Shown: positions 1 through 9,498 of the stretch, in pieces
Numbering within the stretch: the first letter of the stretch is position 1
Layout of the letters: every line of letters starts with the position of its first letter
Source of the DNA: Cedecea neteri NBRC 105707 = ATCC 33855
GTDB taxonomy: Bacteria > Pseudomonadota > Gammaproteobacteria > Enterobacterales > Enterobacteriaceae
DNA: 64,000 bases
Assembly (NCBI RefSeq): GCF_001571265.1
Contig: NZ_BCTL01000034.1
Coordinates: 22,208-86,207 of the forward strand
Reading direction: 5' to 3'
Translations under genes and position numbers: made by a program
Notes under the pieces: generated by a model
The model's input: only the letters and a program-made list of their open reading frames with translations
Told to the model about the DNA's origin: nothing
The model's database searches: none

Positions 1-2
1 CA

Positions 3-1079
3 CCAGAATTCGCCGCCGACGTTGTCGATCGCTATGCCAACCATATCTATTACGGCAGTGGTGCAACCGGCATGGCCATCGTGGTCATCGACGGTAACCA
101 GCGGGTATTTCGCAGCTTCGGCGACACCAGACCGGGCAATAACGTTCGCCCGCAGCTGGATTCAGTGATCCGTATCGCCTCGCTGACAAAGCTGATGACC
201 AGCGAAATGTTGGTAAAAATGCTCGATCAGGGGAAGGTCCAGCTCAACGATCCGCTCAGCAAATATGCTCCGCCAGGCGCCAGGGTACCGACCTTTAACG
301 GCCAGCCGATTACGCTGATTAACCTCGCCACCCACACCAGCTCCCTGCCCCGTGAACAGCCCGGTGGCGCAGCGCACCGCACGGTGTTCACCTGGCCGAC
401 GCGGGATCAGCGCTGGAACTGGCTCTCGCAGGCCACGCTTAAAGCCGCACCGGGCACCGTTGCCGCCTATTCAAACCTGGCGTTTGACCTGCTGGCCGAT
501 GCCCTGTCACGCGCAACGGGCAGGCCATATGCCGACCTGTTCGATGAGCAAATCGCCCGCCCGCTGGGCATGAAAGACACCACCTTTACCCCTTCTCCAG
601 ACCAGTGCAAGCGCCTGATGATCGCCGAGAAAGGCGCCAGCCCTTGCGATAACACGCTGGCGGCAGTGGGCAGCGGCGGCGTTTACTCTACGCCGGGCGA
701 CATGATGCGCTGGATGCAGCAGTTCCTCTCCTCCGATTTCCACCATCGCGGAAATCAGGCCGACAGAATGCAAACCCTGATTTATCAGCGCAGCCAGCTG
801 CATAAGGTTATTGGCATGGACGTGCCGGGCAAAGCGGATGCGCTAGGTATGGGCTGGGTATGGATGTCGCCGAAAGATGGCCGTCCGGGGATTATCCAGA
901 AAACCGGCGGCGGCGGCGGCTTCATCACCTACATGGCAATGGTGCCGCAAAATAACGTGGGCGTTTTTGTGGTGGTCACACGCTCACCGCTGACCCGCTT
1001 CGTCAACATGAGCGACGGTGTGAACGATTTGGTCACCGAGCTAAGCGGTAGTGCAGTCCCCGTGACGCCAGCATCCTGA
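3..1079 (+). CDS. ampH: AmpH, D-alanyl-D-alanine carboxypeptidase/endopeptidase (5' end outside window)
   Basis: This is a class C beta-lactamase-fold penicillin-binding protein of the periplasm. In E. coli AmpH trims and recycles peptidoglycan peptides. The reading frame is open from base 3, and the residues before the first in-window ATG (base 72), such as PEFAADVVDRYANHIYYGSG, match the AmpH N-terminal region. The signal peptide and true start therefore lie upstream of the window. The catalytic SxxK serine-lysine is seen as SLTK, followed by YSN (the YxN motif) and KTGGGGG near the C-terminus. The protein ends in PAS, as AmpH does. A strong hairpin follows the stop. Identification is very secure; only the start is missing. 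Confidence 0.96.
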   Translation, partial: PEFAADVVDRYANHIYYGSGATGMAIVVIDGNQRVFRSFGDTRPGNNVRPQLDSVIRIASLTKLMTSEMLVKMLDQGKVQLNDPLSKYAPPGARVPTFNGQPITLINLATHTSSLPREQPGGAAHRTVFTWPTRDQRWNWLSQATLKAAPGTVAAYSNLAFDLLADALSRATGRPYADLFDEQIARPLGMKDTTFTPSPDQCKRLMIAEKGASPCDNTLAAVGSGGVYSTPGDMMRWMQQFLSSDFHHRGNQADRMQTLIYQRSQLHKVIGMDVPGKADALGMGWVWMSPKDGRPGIIQKTGGGGGFITYMAMVPQNNVGVFVVVTRSPLTRFVNMSDGVNDLVTELSGSAVPVTPAS

Positions 1080-1086
1080 AGCCTGG

Positions 1087-1119
1087 GCGCGACGTTTAGC
1101 TTACCGTCGCGCTATTTTT
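1087..1119 (+). terminator. Rho-independent terminator after ampH
   Basis: A perfect 8-bp stem, GCGCGACG (1087-1094) with CGTCGCGC (1105-1112), has a 10-base loop and is followed by TATTTTTA. It lies just after the ampH stop and overlaps the last codons of the convergent diguanylate cyclase gene. Confidence 0.8.
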
Positions 1120-2121
1120 ACGGCGTTTCTTATCGACATACATAAGCGTATCCGCCTCGCGAAGCGCATCGTCCGGCGTTGTTATTGCCGGATTAATAGC
1201 GATAGCGCCGATGCTTGGCCCGGCATAATCAATCACGCAGGATTTTAGTTGATATTCTCCGCTCAACAGCGCTGACAGCCTGTCGCGAAAAGCGCTGGTT
1301 GCTCGCAGGGCTTCGCTGTATTCCGTCGGCCCCGCCCCGGCAACGATAAACTCATCGCCGCCCAGGCGCCCTAACACTTCATCCCCCCTCACGCCCTCTT
1401 TCAGCCGCTTGCCGATGGCGCAAAGAAAGTCATCCCCGGTTTCGTGCCCGTGTACGTCGTTTATCTGCTTAAATCCATCCAGGTCGGCAAAGGCCACCAG
1501 CACATAGCGGGCGTCATCCTTGGCGCGAGAGAACAAACGAGGCAATTGATCGAAGACCGCTCGGCGGTTAGGCAGCCCGGTTAATTCATCGGTGTAGCTG
1601 GCGGTCGTCAACGCCACGTTGGCCAACTGCAGCTTTTTCATCAACTGCTCATTTTGGATCTGCTGGGCAATCAGCTGAGAAAACAGCTGCAAGACCTGTT
1701 CGCTATGATCGGTCAGCACGCGCTGCTCGGAGCTGGCGGCACACAGCGTGCCGTAGAGTGAGCCATCGGCAAGGGTCACAGGCGTGCTGACGTAGGTCAC
1801 AATCCCCAACGCCTTTGCCGCTTCAGAGTCACCCCAAACGCTGGCGACATCGCAGGTATAGCGGCGGCCTTCATCCAAAGCGCGTTTGCACAGCGTGTCT
1901 TCCCAGGGTACGGAGAGCCCTTCCGGGATATTCATCGCTTTCGTATTGCGGGAGAAAACAATGTGCTGCTGGCTGCCCTCCGCATCGATGCGGGTCAGGT
2001 AGGTGGATTCCATATTAGTCACCAGTTCCAGCATTTCCAGCAGCTGTCTGACCAAACCTTCCAGGGTGTATTCGGCGTCTAAGGCGGAAGAGATACGCTC
2101 AATTAGATTATCAATCATCAC
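1096..2121 (-). CDS. GAF-GGDEF diguanylate cyclase
   Basis: This is a predicted soluble cytoplasmic enzyme making cyclic di-GMP from two GTP. The N-terminal half (about residues 17-160) looks like a GAF sensory domain. The C-terminal half (about 180-335) is a GGDEF domain with an intact LGRLGGDEF active-site motif, preceded by DELTGLPNRR. The product-inhibition I-site, normally RxxD five residues before the motif, reads RGDE here (RxxE), so feedback control may be weaker. No signal peptide or membrane segment is seen. The listed start is a GTG directly followed by an ATG at 2118; an AGG about nine bases upstream fits the GTG slightly better. It is convergent with ampH. The ligand of the GAF domain is unknown. 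Confidence 0.88.
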   Translation of the reverse strand: MMIDNLIERISSALDAEYTLEGLVRQLLEMLELVTNMESTYLTRIDAEGSQQHIVFSRNTKAMNIPEGLSVPWEDTLCKRALDEGRRYTCDVASVWGDSEAAKALGIVTYVSTPVTLADGSLYGTLCAASSEQRVLTDHSEQVLQLFSQLIAQQIQNEQLMKKLQLANVALTTASYTDELTGLPNRRAVFDQLPRLFSRAKDDARYVLVAFADLDGFKQINDVHGHETGDDFLCAIGKRLKEGVRGDEVLGRLGGDEFIVAGAGPTEYSEALRATSAFRDRLSALLSGEYQLKSCVIDYAGPSIGAIAINPAITTPDDALREADTLMYVDKKRRKNSATVS

Positions 2122-2251
2122 ACTGAAATACCTTTATCGGAGGTGCAGACTTGCGCCGGGAAGCGCACTTTTTACCGTATCACAACGGCAACTTCTACCC
2201 CTCAAAATATGATATTTCTGCCGGTAATTAAACCTTGCAAAATGTAGAGAC

Positions 2252-3154
2252 TTAGTGTGAATGCAGCTTTCCCCGGGAATCCAGAGAGATAAGCACCACC
2301 GAAGAAATAATCAGCAACGACCCCAGCCAGTCCGGCAGCGTAAAGCTAATACCCAGCAGCAATACCGACAGCAGCGCGCTGCTCAACGGCTCCGCGCAGC
2401 TGAGAATACTGGCCTTTGGCCCGCCAATCATTTGTGCCCCGGTCAGGTAGAGGCTGAAGGTGATCGCCGTGCCGACTATTACCAAATAGAAGAAGGCCAG
2501 CAGCGTGCCGCCGGTTGCGGTGAAACTGCCGATCTGGCTGGCGTAAAACGGCAGCAGAGCCGTGCCGCCAAGCAGCATACTCCAGCCCACGATGGGTAAG
2601 GTGCCGTAACGCGCAATCAGCTTCGAGGGGTAGGTCGTGTAGAACGCAGCGGCAAACGCAGAAGCAATGCCCCAGAATAACGCGCTGCCGGAAATCGTAA
2701 TCGACGCCGGATTACCGTGAGTTACCAGCACAAACGTCCCGATTAGCGAGGTGCCAATCGCGGCATAGACCAGTTTTCCGGAACGCTTTTTACGCACAAA
2801 GGCAAACCAGGCCACGATAATAGTTGGCGAGAGGAATTGGAGAACCGTTGCGGTTGCGGCGTTGGACTGCTCGATGGTCAGCAGGAAGGTCAGCTGCACC
2901 GTTAGCGCGCCGCATAGGGTAAAAATCAGCAGGGAAATCAGGTCGTTTCGTTGCTTAAACACGGCGAAGATTTTGTCCCCGTGCATAAACGACAGCATCA
3001 GCAGGATCAGGCCGGAAAACAGCAGCCGCAGCATGGTCAGCGACGCCGAGGAAATATGGCTTTGCTCCATAATGTATTGCGCACACACCCCGGAACTTCC
3101 CCACAGCACCGCCGCAAACAACACATACAGCATCCCTTTCCGACTAACGCTCAT
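2252..3154 (-). CDS. yicL: EamA-family inner-membrane transporter YicL
   Basis: This 300-residue protein has about ten hydrophobic segments arranged as two EamA repeats, typical of drug/metabolite exporters. It matches E. coli YicL closely throughout, for example the N-terminal [19 protein letters not shown] and the central [18 protein letters not shown]. The substrate of YicL is not known. The protein begins at an ATG at 3154 and ends in a basic, histidine-containing tail. It sits alone, codirectional with the cyclase gene but separated by about 130 bases. Identification by family resemblance is strong; function is only generic. Confidence 0.9.
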   Translation of the reverse strand: MSVSRKGMLYVLFAAVLWGSSGVCAQYIMEQSHISSASLTMLRLLFSGLILLMLSFMHGDKIFAVFKQRNDLISLLIFTLCGALTVQLTFLLTIEQSNAATATVLQFLSPTIIVAWFAFVRKKRSGKLVYAAIGTSLIGTFVLVTHGNPASITISGSALFWGIASAFAAAFYTTYPSKLIARYGTLPIVGWSMLLGGTALLPFYASQIGSFTATGGTLLAFFYLVIVGTAITFSLYLTGAQMIGGPKASILSCAEPLSSALLSVLLLGISFTLPDWLGSLLIISSVVLISLDSRGKLHSH

Positions 3155-3260
3155 CGCCCTACCCTTTCAAACTTCCGCTTAATTTAGGCCAGCATAATAG
3201 CGTAAATCCAGGAGGATAAGGTGCCGGACATTGCTGCCGTCCACGTCCGGCATAGCAAAA

Positions 3261-4796
3261 TTAACTGCCGTAGACGTTAATCGCGCTGGTTAAGCGCCAC
3301 GCACGTTGATTAAGATTTTCAACGACTGCGCCTGCCTGCACCACCATGTCAGCATTGTTCTGCGTCATGGTACTTATTTGCTCCACCGAATGGTTAATAA
3401 GCCCCAGCGCGCTGGTCTGCTCGCGGGTCGCATCGCCAATTTCTCTTATCAACCCAGCCATGCTCACGATCTCCGCCGCCATTTCGCTGATGTGCTTTTC
3501 CGCGCTTTTCACTTCGGCAACGCCCGAACTCACGCCGACTGCGTTACGATCGATCAGCGCTTTGATTTCTTTCGCCGCCGAGGCGGAATGCTGTGCCAGA
3601 TTGCGCACTTCCGCAGCCACCACCGCAAAACCCCGCCCGGAAACGCCCGCCCTGGCCGCTTCCACCGCCGCATTAAGCGCGAGGATATTGGTCTGGAAAG
3701 CAATTTTGTCGATAACGCTAATTATCTCGACAATATGCTCGCTGGTCTCCGCCATCGACTCCATCATCGCCAGCGTGCGTTTCATCATCTGTTCGCCTTC
3801 CAGCGCGCTTTGGCTGGCCCTGTCTGCCATTTGTGATGTTTGCGCGGCGGAGTCCGCCGTTTGTTCGACCGCGCCGGAGATCTCCTCAATGGCCGCCGCC
3901 GTCTGCTGCAGTTGGGCGTAGGTTTCATCGGTGCGTTCGCTCATCGCCCGGCTGCTCTCAGCCAGTTGCTGGCTTATCCCGCCGATACCGCTGACCTGGC
4001 CGCCCACATCATCCACCAGCGAGCGCAGATTAAGCCCCGACTGGTTTACCAGCCGCATCATCAGGCCTACCTCATCCACGCGATTAAGCTGAATCAGCCC
4101 GGCCTGTTGCCCCGAGACAATTTTTTGCATTTGCCGGACGATAGTTTTTACCGGCCTGATAATTTGCTGCTGGAGAAAGCTCCCCATCGCGGCAAGCAGC
4201 AAAACGGTCAGCGCCGCCTGCCAGCCAATGTTCAAATGCGCCAGCGGCATCACGCCAACGGCCAGCGCTAACATGCCCAGCGCCCCGAAGAGCCGTTGAG
4301 ACAATGAAAGGCGCTGAAAGAGCGACAGCACGCTTTTCCAGCCGCGACGGATAACCAGCCCTTTAAAGAAGCGCAGATGCCCGGCATGTTTCTCTCTGAC
4401 GGCGCGATATAGCGCTTCGCTTGCCGTCACTTCCTCTCGCTCCGGCACCGTCCGTACCGAAATATACCCGGTCAGTTCGCCGCCGTGGTAAACCGGGGTC
4501 ACGTTCGCGCGGACCCAGTAAAAATCACCATTTTTCCGACGATTTTTAACCATCCCCGTCCAGCTGTCTCCCTGCTGTAAAGTAGCCCACATATCGGCAA
4601 ACGCCTCGGGCGGCATGTCGGGATGGCGAATAAGATTATGCGCCTCGCCCATTAACTCTTGTTCGGTAAAACCACAGGCTTTAATAAAAGCAGAATTGGC
4701 GTAAGTAATATGGCTGTGAATATCGGTGGTCGACATCAAAGCCTCTCCGTCCCTGAGAAGATGCTCCTGCTGCGTAACAGGGTTGTTAACTCTCAT
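3261..4796 (-). CDS. Aer-like PAS-containing methyl-accepting chemotaxis protein
   Basis: This is a predicted energy/redox taxis receptor. Residues about 15-120 form an Aer-type PAS domain (STTDIHSHITYANSAF, then HPDMPPEAFADMWATL), which in Aer binds FAD. Two hydrophobic stretches around 170-210 anchor the protein without a large periplasmic domain. A HAMP-like linker follows, then a signalling hairpin with the conserved core AFQTNILALNAAVEAARAG. The length (511 residues) is close to Aer (506). There is no NWETF-type C-terminal CheR/CheB tether, also as in Aer. The sequence is divergent enough from E. coli Aer that a second Aer paralogue is possible. No clear sigma-28 promoter was found upstream. 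Confidence 0.85.
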   Translation of the reverse strand: MRVNNPVTQQEHLLRDGEALMSTTDIHSHITYANSAFIKACGFTEQELMGEAHNLIRHPDMPPEAFADMWATLQQGDSWTGMVKNRRKNGDFYWVRANVTPVYHGGELTGYISVRTVPEREEVTASEALYRAVREKHAGHLRFFKGLVIRRGWKSVLSLFQRLSLSQRLFGALGMLALAVGVMPLAHLNIGWQAALTVLLLAAMGSFLQQQIIRPVKTIVRQMQKIVSGQQAGLIQLNRVDEVGLMMRLVNQSGLNLRSLVDDVGGQVSGIGGISQQLAESSRAMSERTDETYAQLQQTAAAIEEISGAVEQTADSAAQTSQMADRASQSALEGEQMMKRTLAMMESMAETSEHIVEIISVIDKIAFQTNILALNAAVEAARAGVSGRGFAVVAAEVRNLAQHSASAAKEIKALIDRNAVGVSSGVAEVKSAEKHISEMAAEIVSMAGLIREIGDATREQTSALGLINHSVEQISTMTQNNADMVVQAGAVVENLNQRAWRLTSAINVYGS

Positions 4797-5114
4797 ATAA
4801 ATCCCAAGCTGTAAAAGAGAAGAGTGCCAGCGAACGTGGCAAAAGGTATGCGATATTTTTATTTATTGGCGCGATGCGCTGCAGTGTGCGGCAGATATAT
4901 TCTGCCGAATGCGGTAAATAAGAAAGGACTATTTGATAAGCGGTGAAAATGAAAATTAATTTGTCATTAACTTAGGCGTTAATTGTAAAAGCGCTGTAGT
5001 TTATTTTGTTATGGCAGAAAGATTATATTTCCCAAAGGCAAATTAAACGGTCTTTTTAAATTTAAGATAAATAACGCCAACGGTATTAAAAACAGTCGGC
5101 GTTATTTTTGGACT
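4797..5114. other. Intergenic region between the Aer-like gene and pheP
   Basis: This 318-base AT-rich stretch contains no convincing gene. It holds the presumed promoter of the Aer-like gene, the pheP terminator at its right edge, and a small inverted repeat (GGCAG/CTGCC) near 4894-4910. I looked for a flagellar sigma-28 promoter and did not find one. Confidence 0.6.
5069..5110 (-). terminator. Terminator of pheP (probably bidirectional)
   Basis: A perfect 10-bp inverted repeat, AAATAACGCC (5069-5078) with GGCGTTATTT (5098-5107), is followed on the plus strand by TTT. Read on the minus strand it is followed by ATCTTAAATTT. It lies just past the pheP stop codon. Confidence 0.65.
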
Positions 5115-6509
5115 TTAGCTGGCCTTGCGACGCAGCAGCTTAAAGGCGATAAACAGGAACACTATCCAGGCCGGCAGCAGCATCGCAGACAGACGCATGC
5201 CGTCGATGGTGCACATCAGCCCCAGCACCATCATCATAAAGGCAATACACAGATAGTTGCCGAACGGGTACAGCAGCGCCTTGAAGCTGGTTTCATGCCC
5301 CTGGCTGCGCATTGCCCGGCGGAACTTAATGTGCGCCAGCGAGATCATGATCCAGTTCAGCAGCAGCGTTGCCACCACCAGCGCCATCAGCAGGCCAAAG
5401 GCCTCATGCGGCAGCAGGTAGTTTAAAACGACAACCAGCGAAGTGATTGCGCCAGACAGCAGCAGAGAATTCACCGGCACGCCGCCACGGCTGACTTTCG
5501 CCAGGAATTTTGGCGCATTACGCTGCACGGACAACCCGAACAACATGCGGCTGTTGGAATACACGCCGCTGTTATAAACGGACAGCGAAGCCACTAGAAT
5601 CACAAAGTTGAGCGCCGAGGCGACGACGTTGCTGTTCAGTTCGTGGAAAATCATCACGAACGGGCTGCTGCTGGACTTAATTTCCAGCCACGGATAGAGC
5701 GAAAGCAGCACCACCAGCGAGCCGATATAAAACAGCAGAATACGGTAAACCACCTGGTTAACCGCCTTCGGGATGGTGGTTTGCGGCGAGCGCGCTTCCG
5801 CCGCCGTAATGCCGATAAGCTCCAGCCCGCCGAACGAGAACATGATGACCGCCAGCGACAGAATCAGCCCGTGCCAGCCCGTGGCGAGGAAGCCGCCATG
5901 TTGCCAGAGGTTGCTGACGCTCGCACGTTCACCGCCGTGGCCGGAGGCCAGCAGCCAGATACCGAAGCCAATCATGCCGACAATCGCCAGCACCTTAATA
6001 AGTGCAAACCAGAATTCCATCTCGCCATACAGGCGCACGTTCACCAGGTTCGCGGCGTTAATCACCACGAAGAACAGGGCCACCCACGTCCAGGTCGGCA
6101 CGTCGGGGAACCAGTACTGCATATAAATGCCGCCGGCGGTCAGCTCCGCCATGCCGACCAGCACGAACATTACCCAATAGTTCCAGCCGGACAGGAAGCC
6201 AGCAAACGGCCCCCAATATTTATAAGCAAAATGGGAAAACGAACCAGAAACCGGCTCTTCAACCACCATTTCACCGAGCTGACGCATGATCAGAAACGCG
6301 ATGATCCCCGCTACGCCGTAGCCCAGCAGGACGGCAGGCCCGGCCATTTGGATCGCCGGGCCAATGCCGAGAAAAAGTCCGGTGCCAATCGCGCCGCCCA
6401 GCGCAATCAGCTGAATATGGCGGTTCTGCAAGCCACGCTGTAATTGATGGCCATCCTCCGGCCCCGCATTCTGGCCCTGTGGCTCAGATGCGACTGACGT
6501 GTTTTTCAC
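5115..6509 (-). CDS. pheP: Phenylalanine-specific permease PheP
   Basis: This is an APC-superfamily amino acid permease of the inner membrane, about twelve transmembrane segments, importing phenylalanine by proton symport in E. coli. At 464 residues it is very close to E. coli PheP (458) from the N-terminus (LQLIALGGAIGTGLFLGIG-type segment 1) to the C-terminus (MRLSAMLLPAWIVFLF). Segment 6 carries the FSFGGLELIGITAAEA signature. The start is a GTG at 6509 supported by an AAGGAG Shine-Dalgarno sequence seven bases upstream. The related AroP and ProY are less similar by eye. It is a single-gene unit with its own terminator. Confidence 0.93.
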   Translation of the reverse strand: MKNTSVASEPQGQNAGPEDGHQLQRGLQNRHIQLIALGGAIGTGLFLGIGPAIQMAGPAVLLGYGVAGIIAFLIMRQLGEMVVEEPVSGSFSHFAYKYWGPFAGFLSGWNYWVMFVLVGMAELTAGGIYMQYWFPDVPTWTWVALFFVVINAANLVNVRLYGEMEFWFALIKVLAIVGMIGFGIWLLASGHGGERASVSNLWQHGGFLATGWHGLILSLAVIMFSFGGLELIGITAAEARSPQTTIPKAVNQVVYRILLFYIGSLVVLLSLYPWLEIKSSSSPFVMIFHELNSNVVASALNFVILVASLSVYNSGVYSNSRMLFGLSVQRNAPKFLAKVSRGGVPVNSLLLSGAITSLVVVLNYLLPHEAFGLLMALVVATLLLNWIMISLAHIKFRRAMRSQGHETSFKALLYPFGNYLCIAFMMMVLGLMCTIDGMRLSAMLLPAWIVFLFIAFKLLRRKAS

Positions 6510-6775
6510 GCCCTGCTCCTTTGTGATTTGTCAAAGGGGCACCTTTTAACACCTGAAGCCGAGAGTGGCAAGGAATGGTTACACTTCGAAAATCCCCCTC
6601 CAGGAGTGTCAGGCAGACTCCCGCGCGCAGAACGGCTTCAGCACAAGTCATTCTCTTCACCCACGCAAAGGAACAAATCGCTATAAGGCATAGCTTTTCA
6701 TTGTTAGACAGGCAGGATCGCGGCTTTTATCTTTCGTCATGATTTGTAAATTTTACAGCAAAAAATCTTGAGGGA

Positions 6776-8485
6776 ATGCTATTGGCCAGGTTACTTGACG
6801 CATTACAAACAAAACCCACGCGCTTTCGCCTGGCTTTACAGGCAGCCCTGATTAGCAGCGTGGTGGTTTTCTCCGGCGCAGCAGCAGCCGATGACATTTT
6901 AAAAGAAGGCATCACGCCCGCCACCGACGCGAGCCAGATCCCTGCCACCGCTAAGCTTCGCAAAGACACGGTTGTGGCCGGGATCTCCGAGCCGCAGGGT
7001 ATCTTTAACCCTTACTTCTTCGTTAACGGCTGGGATGAAAACGTCACCAACGTCATTTTCTCGCGCCTGATTGACTGGGACAGCCACGGCAACCTGGTCC
7101 CTGGCCTCGCCGCAAGCTGGACGGTCAGCCCGGACGGCAAGGTCTACACCATCAAGCTGCGCCCTGACCTGACCTTTAGCGACGGTTCTCCGCTCACCGC
7201 CGAAGACGTCGCGTTCACCCTCACCGTACTGTATGACCCGAAATATGACGGCGATACCGACATCACGCTGGCCAACATTGCAGGCGGCGCAGATTACAAA
7301 GCCGGGAAAGCCGACAGCGTCAGCGGCCTGAAGGTTATTGACCCGCTTACGCTGCAGGTCACCACCACCCAACCGGGCGCAACCACGCTGGGCAAGATTG
7401 GCGGCCCGGTGCTGTCGAAGGCTTACTACGGCAAAGGCTACCAGCGCGGCAATCTGGACTACCTGCGCACCCTTCACGGCAAACCGCTGGGCAACGGCCC
7501 TTATGTTTACGAGAAGTATATTCCGGGTCAGGAAATTCGCTTCCACGCCAACACCCATTTCTACCGCGGCACGCCGCCAACGCCGCGCTTTATCTACCGC
7601 GTGACTAACCCGTCCACCAACTTCCAGCTGTTCCAGACCGGCGAGACGGATTACGACTCCTTTACCTCACGCCCGGACGATATCGAGCAGCTGAAACTGC
7701 TGGGCTTCGCCAATATCAACCTTTACGGCTCCAGCGACTACAGCAAGGTTGAATTCAACGTTCGCCGCCCGGCGCTGCAGGACGTAAAAGTTCGCCAGGC
7801 GCTGATCTACGGTCTGGATCGCCAGAAGTTGATCGACGTGGTGTACCAGGGCTACGGCACGGTCGCCAATGAACCGATCTCGCCGATCTCCTGGGCTTAT
7901 AACCCGGAGGGCGTAAATCCGTATAAATTCGATCCTACGCAGGCGAAAAAGCTGCTGGATGAAGCGGGCTGGAAACCAGGCCCGGACGGCATCCGCGTGA
8001 AGGACGGCAAACGTCTGGAGCTGACGCTGCTGGTGAGCAAAAAAGTGCTGAACGACGCGCTGATCCCTATCGCTAAAGAGAACTGGCAGCAAATTGGCGT
8101 GCTGCTGAAGCCGCAGGTCGTCGACTTCAATGCCCTGATGGCGCAGCGTAAAGCGGGCAACTACGATCTGGCCTCCTTTAGCACCAGCACCCTGAACGAT
8201 CCGCACGACGGCGTCTGGGACTTCTACAGCAATGAAGCGAAGGCCTCCGGCTACAGCAATGCACAGGTCGATAAGCTGATAAACGAAGGCAACGCCACGC
8301 TGGATGAAGAGAAGCGGAAAGCCATCTACCACGAGCTGTATAAAGTGCTGGCTGCGGATCCACCGGCGATTCTGCTCGGCAACCGAAAAATTCTGTCCGC
8401 CAGCAGCGCCCGCGTCACCGGCTTTAAGCCGGACATCTACAACGGCCTGACCGGCAGCCTGCCGGATGTGAAAATCGTTAAGTAA
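6776..8485 (+). CDS. Peptide/opine-type ABC transporter periplasmic substrate-binding protein
   Basis: This is the SBP_bac_5 (DppA/OppA-like) binding component, first gene of a five-gene importer operon. Its N-terminus is basic and then hydrophobic (QAALISSVVVFSGAAAA), an exported signal peptide with no lipobox, so a soluble periplasmic protein is expected. The mature part shows family landmarks such as TYKLRPDLTFSDGSPLTAEDVAF-like sequence near 120-140 and VRQALIYGLDRQKLI near 340. Length (569) is slightly above DppA (535). The start at 6776 has a GAGG just upstream. It is not one of the E. coli Dpp, Opp, Nik, Gsi or Ddp proteins as far as I can tell. The substrate is unknown. Confidence 0.85.
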   Translation: MLLARLLDALQTKPTRFRLALQAALISSVVVFSGAAAADDILKEGITPATDASQIPATAKLRKDTVVAGISEPQGIFNPYFFVNGWDENVTNVIFSRLIDWDSHGNLVPGLAASWTVSPDGKVYTIKLRPDLTFSDGSPLTAEDVAFTLTVLYDPKYDGDTDITLANIAGGADYKAGKADSVSGLKVIDPLTLQVTTTQPGATTLGKIGGPVLSKAYYGKGYQRGNLDYLRTLHGKPLGNGPYVYEKYIPGQEIRFHANTHFYRGTPPTPRFIYRVTNPSTNFQLFQTGETDYDSFTSRPDDIEQLKLLGFANINLYGSSDYSKVEFNVRRPALQDVKVRQALIYGLDRQKLIDVVYQGYGTVANEPISPISWAYNPEGVNPYKFDPTQAKKLLDEAGWKPGPDGIRVKDGKRLELTLLVSKKVLNDALIPIAKENWQQIGVLLKPQVVDFNALMAQRKAGNYDLASFSTSTLNDPHDGVWDFYSNEAKASGYSNAQVDKLINEGNATLDEEKRKAIYHELYKVLAADPPAILLGNRKILSASSARVTGFKPDIYNGLTGSLPDVKIVK

Positions 8486-8538
8486 TGCAGTAAACCTCGC
8501 CGTCGCCCTTTTACCGGGGCGTCGGCAGTGAGAACGTA

Positions 8539-9498
8539 ATGAAAAATTTTATTCTGCGCCGCCTGCTGCAAACCCTGCCGATGCTGCTGCTCGCCTCGTT
8601 TATTATCTTTATGCTGTTCGCGAAAACCCCCGGTGATTTTATCGACGGCAATATCACGCTGACAGCCGCCCGCGTCGCCGAGCTAAAGGCCATTTACGGC
8701 CTCGACCAGCCGCTGTTCACCCGCTATATCCACTGGCTTGGTCAGCTCATGACCGGTAACTTAGGCTTCTCTTTGCAGTACCAAATTCCCGTTAGCCAGT
8801 TGCTGAACCAGTACATCTGGAACTCTTTCCTGCTGGCCTCTATCGCGCTGGTGTTTTACTGGGGCATTGGCCTAGCGGTGGGCATTGTCTCGGCCATGAA
8901 GCCCAACTCGCTTTTTGACCACCTGGTCAGCGTGCTGGTGTTCGCCGCCATGTCTTTCCCGACCTTTTTCCTCTGCCTGCTGCTGATCAAATGGTTCGCG
9001 GTGGATCTGCACTGGCTGCCGGTCGGCGGCATGACCAATACCGGCAGCGACGCCACCGGCTGGGCCTACGTAGTGCAGGTTGCCGCCCACCTGGTGCTGC
9101 CCGTACTCGCGCTGGTGATGCTGCAGGCGGGCAGCCTGACGCGCTACTTCCGCGCCAGCATGCTGGACGTGGTGAAAATGGACTTTATCCGCACCGCCCG
9201 CGCCAAGGGGTTGCGGGAACGTACAGTGATCCTGAAGCACGCCCTGCGCAACGCACTGCTGCCGATCATCACCCTGCTGGGCTTTGAGCTGCCTGGGCTG
9301 TTTTCAGGCGCAATCATCACCGAGAAAGTCTTTAACTGGCCGGGCGCGGGCCACATTCATATTGATTCACTCGCCGCCCGTGATTACCCGGTGCTGATGG
9401 GCTTCACGCTGTTTTTGGCGGGGCTGACAATCCTCGGAAACCTGATTGCCGATGTGCTTTACGCGTGGGCCGACCCGCGCATTCGTGTGAGGTCGTGA
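8539..9498 (+). CDS. ABC transporter permease, DppB type
   Basis: This is the first of two membrane subunits of the importer, 319 residues with about six transmembrane segments. It carries the binding-protein-dependent-transport loop that contacts the ATPase (TARAKGLRERTVILKHALRN region, about residues 218-236). The N-terminal segment (RRLLQTLPMLLLASFIIFML) is typical of DppB/NikB proteins. Its stop codon overlaps the start of the next permease (TGATG), indicating translational coupling. Substrate specificity comes from the upstream binding protein. Confidence 0.88.
   Translation: MKNFILRRLLQTLPMLLLASFIIFMLFAKTPGDFIDGNITLTAARVAELKAIYGLDQPLFTRYIHWLGQLMTGNLGFSLQYQIPVSQLLNQYIWNSFLLASIALVFYWGIGLAVGIVSAMKPNSLFDHLVSVLVFAAMSFPTFFLCLLLIKWFAVDLHWLPVGGMTNTGSDATGWAYVVQVAAHLVLPVLALVMLQAGSLTRYFRASMLDVVKMDFIRTARAKGLRERTVILKHALRNALLPIITLLGFELPGLFSGAIITEKVFNWPGAGHIHIDSLAARDYPVLMGFTLFLAGLTILGNLIADVLYAWADPRIRVRS

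Noticed and set aside
4797..4900. A sigma-28 (flagellar) promoter before the Aer-like gene
   Set aside because: TAAA-type and GCCGATAA-type elements with the right spacing were not found together, so no promoter is claimed.
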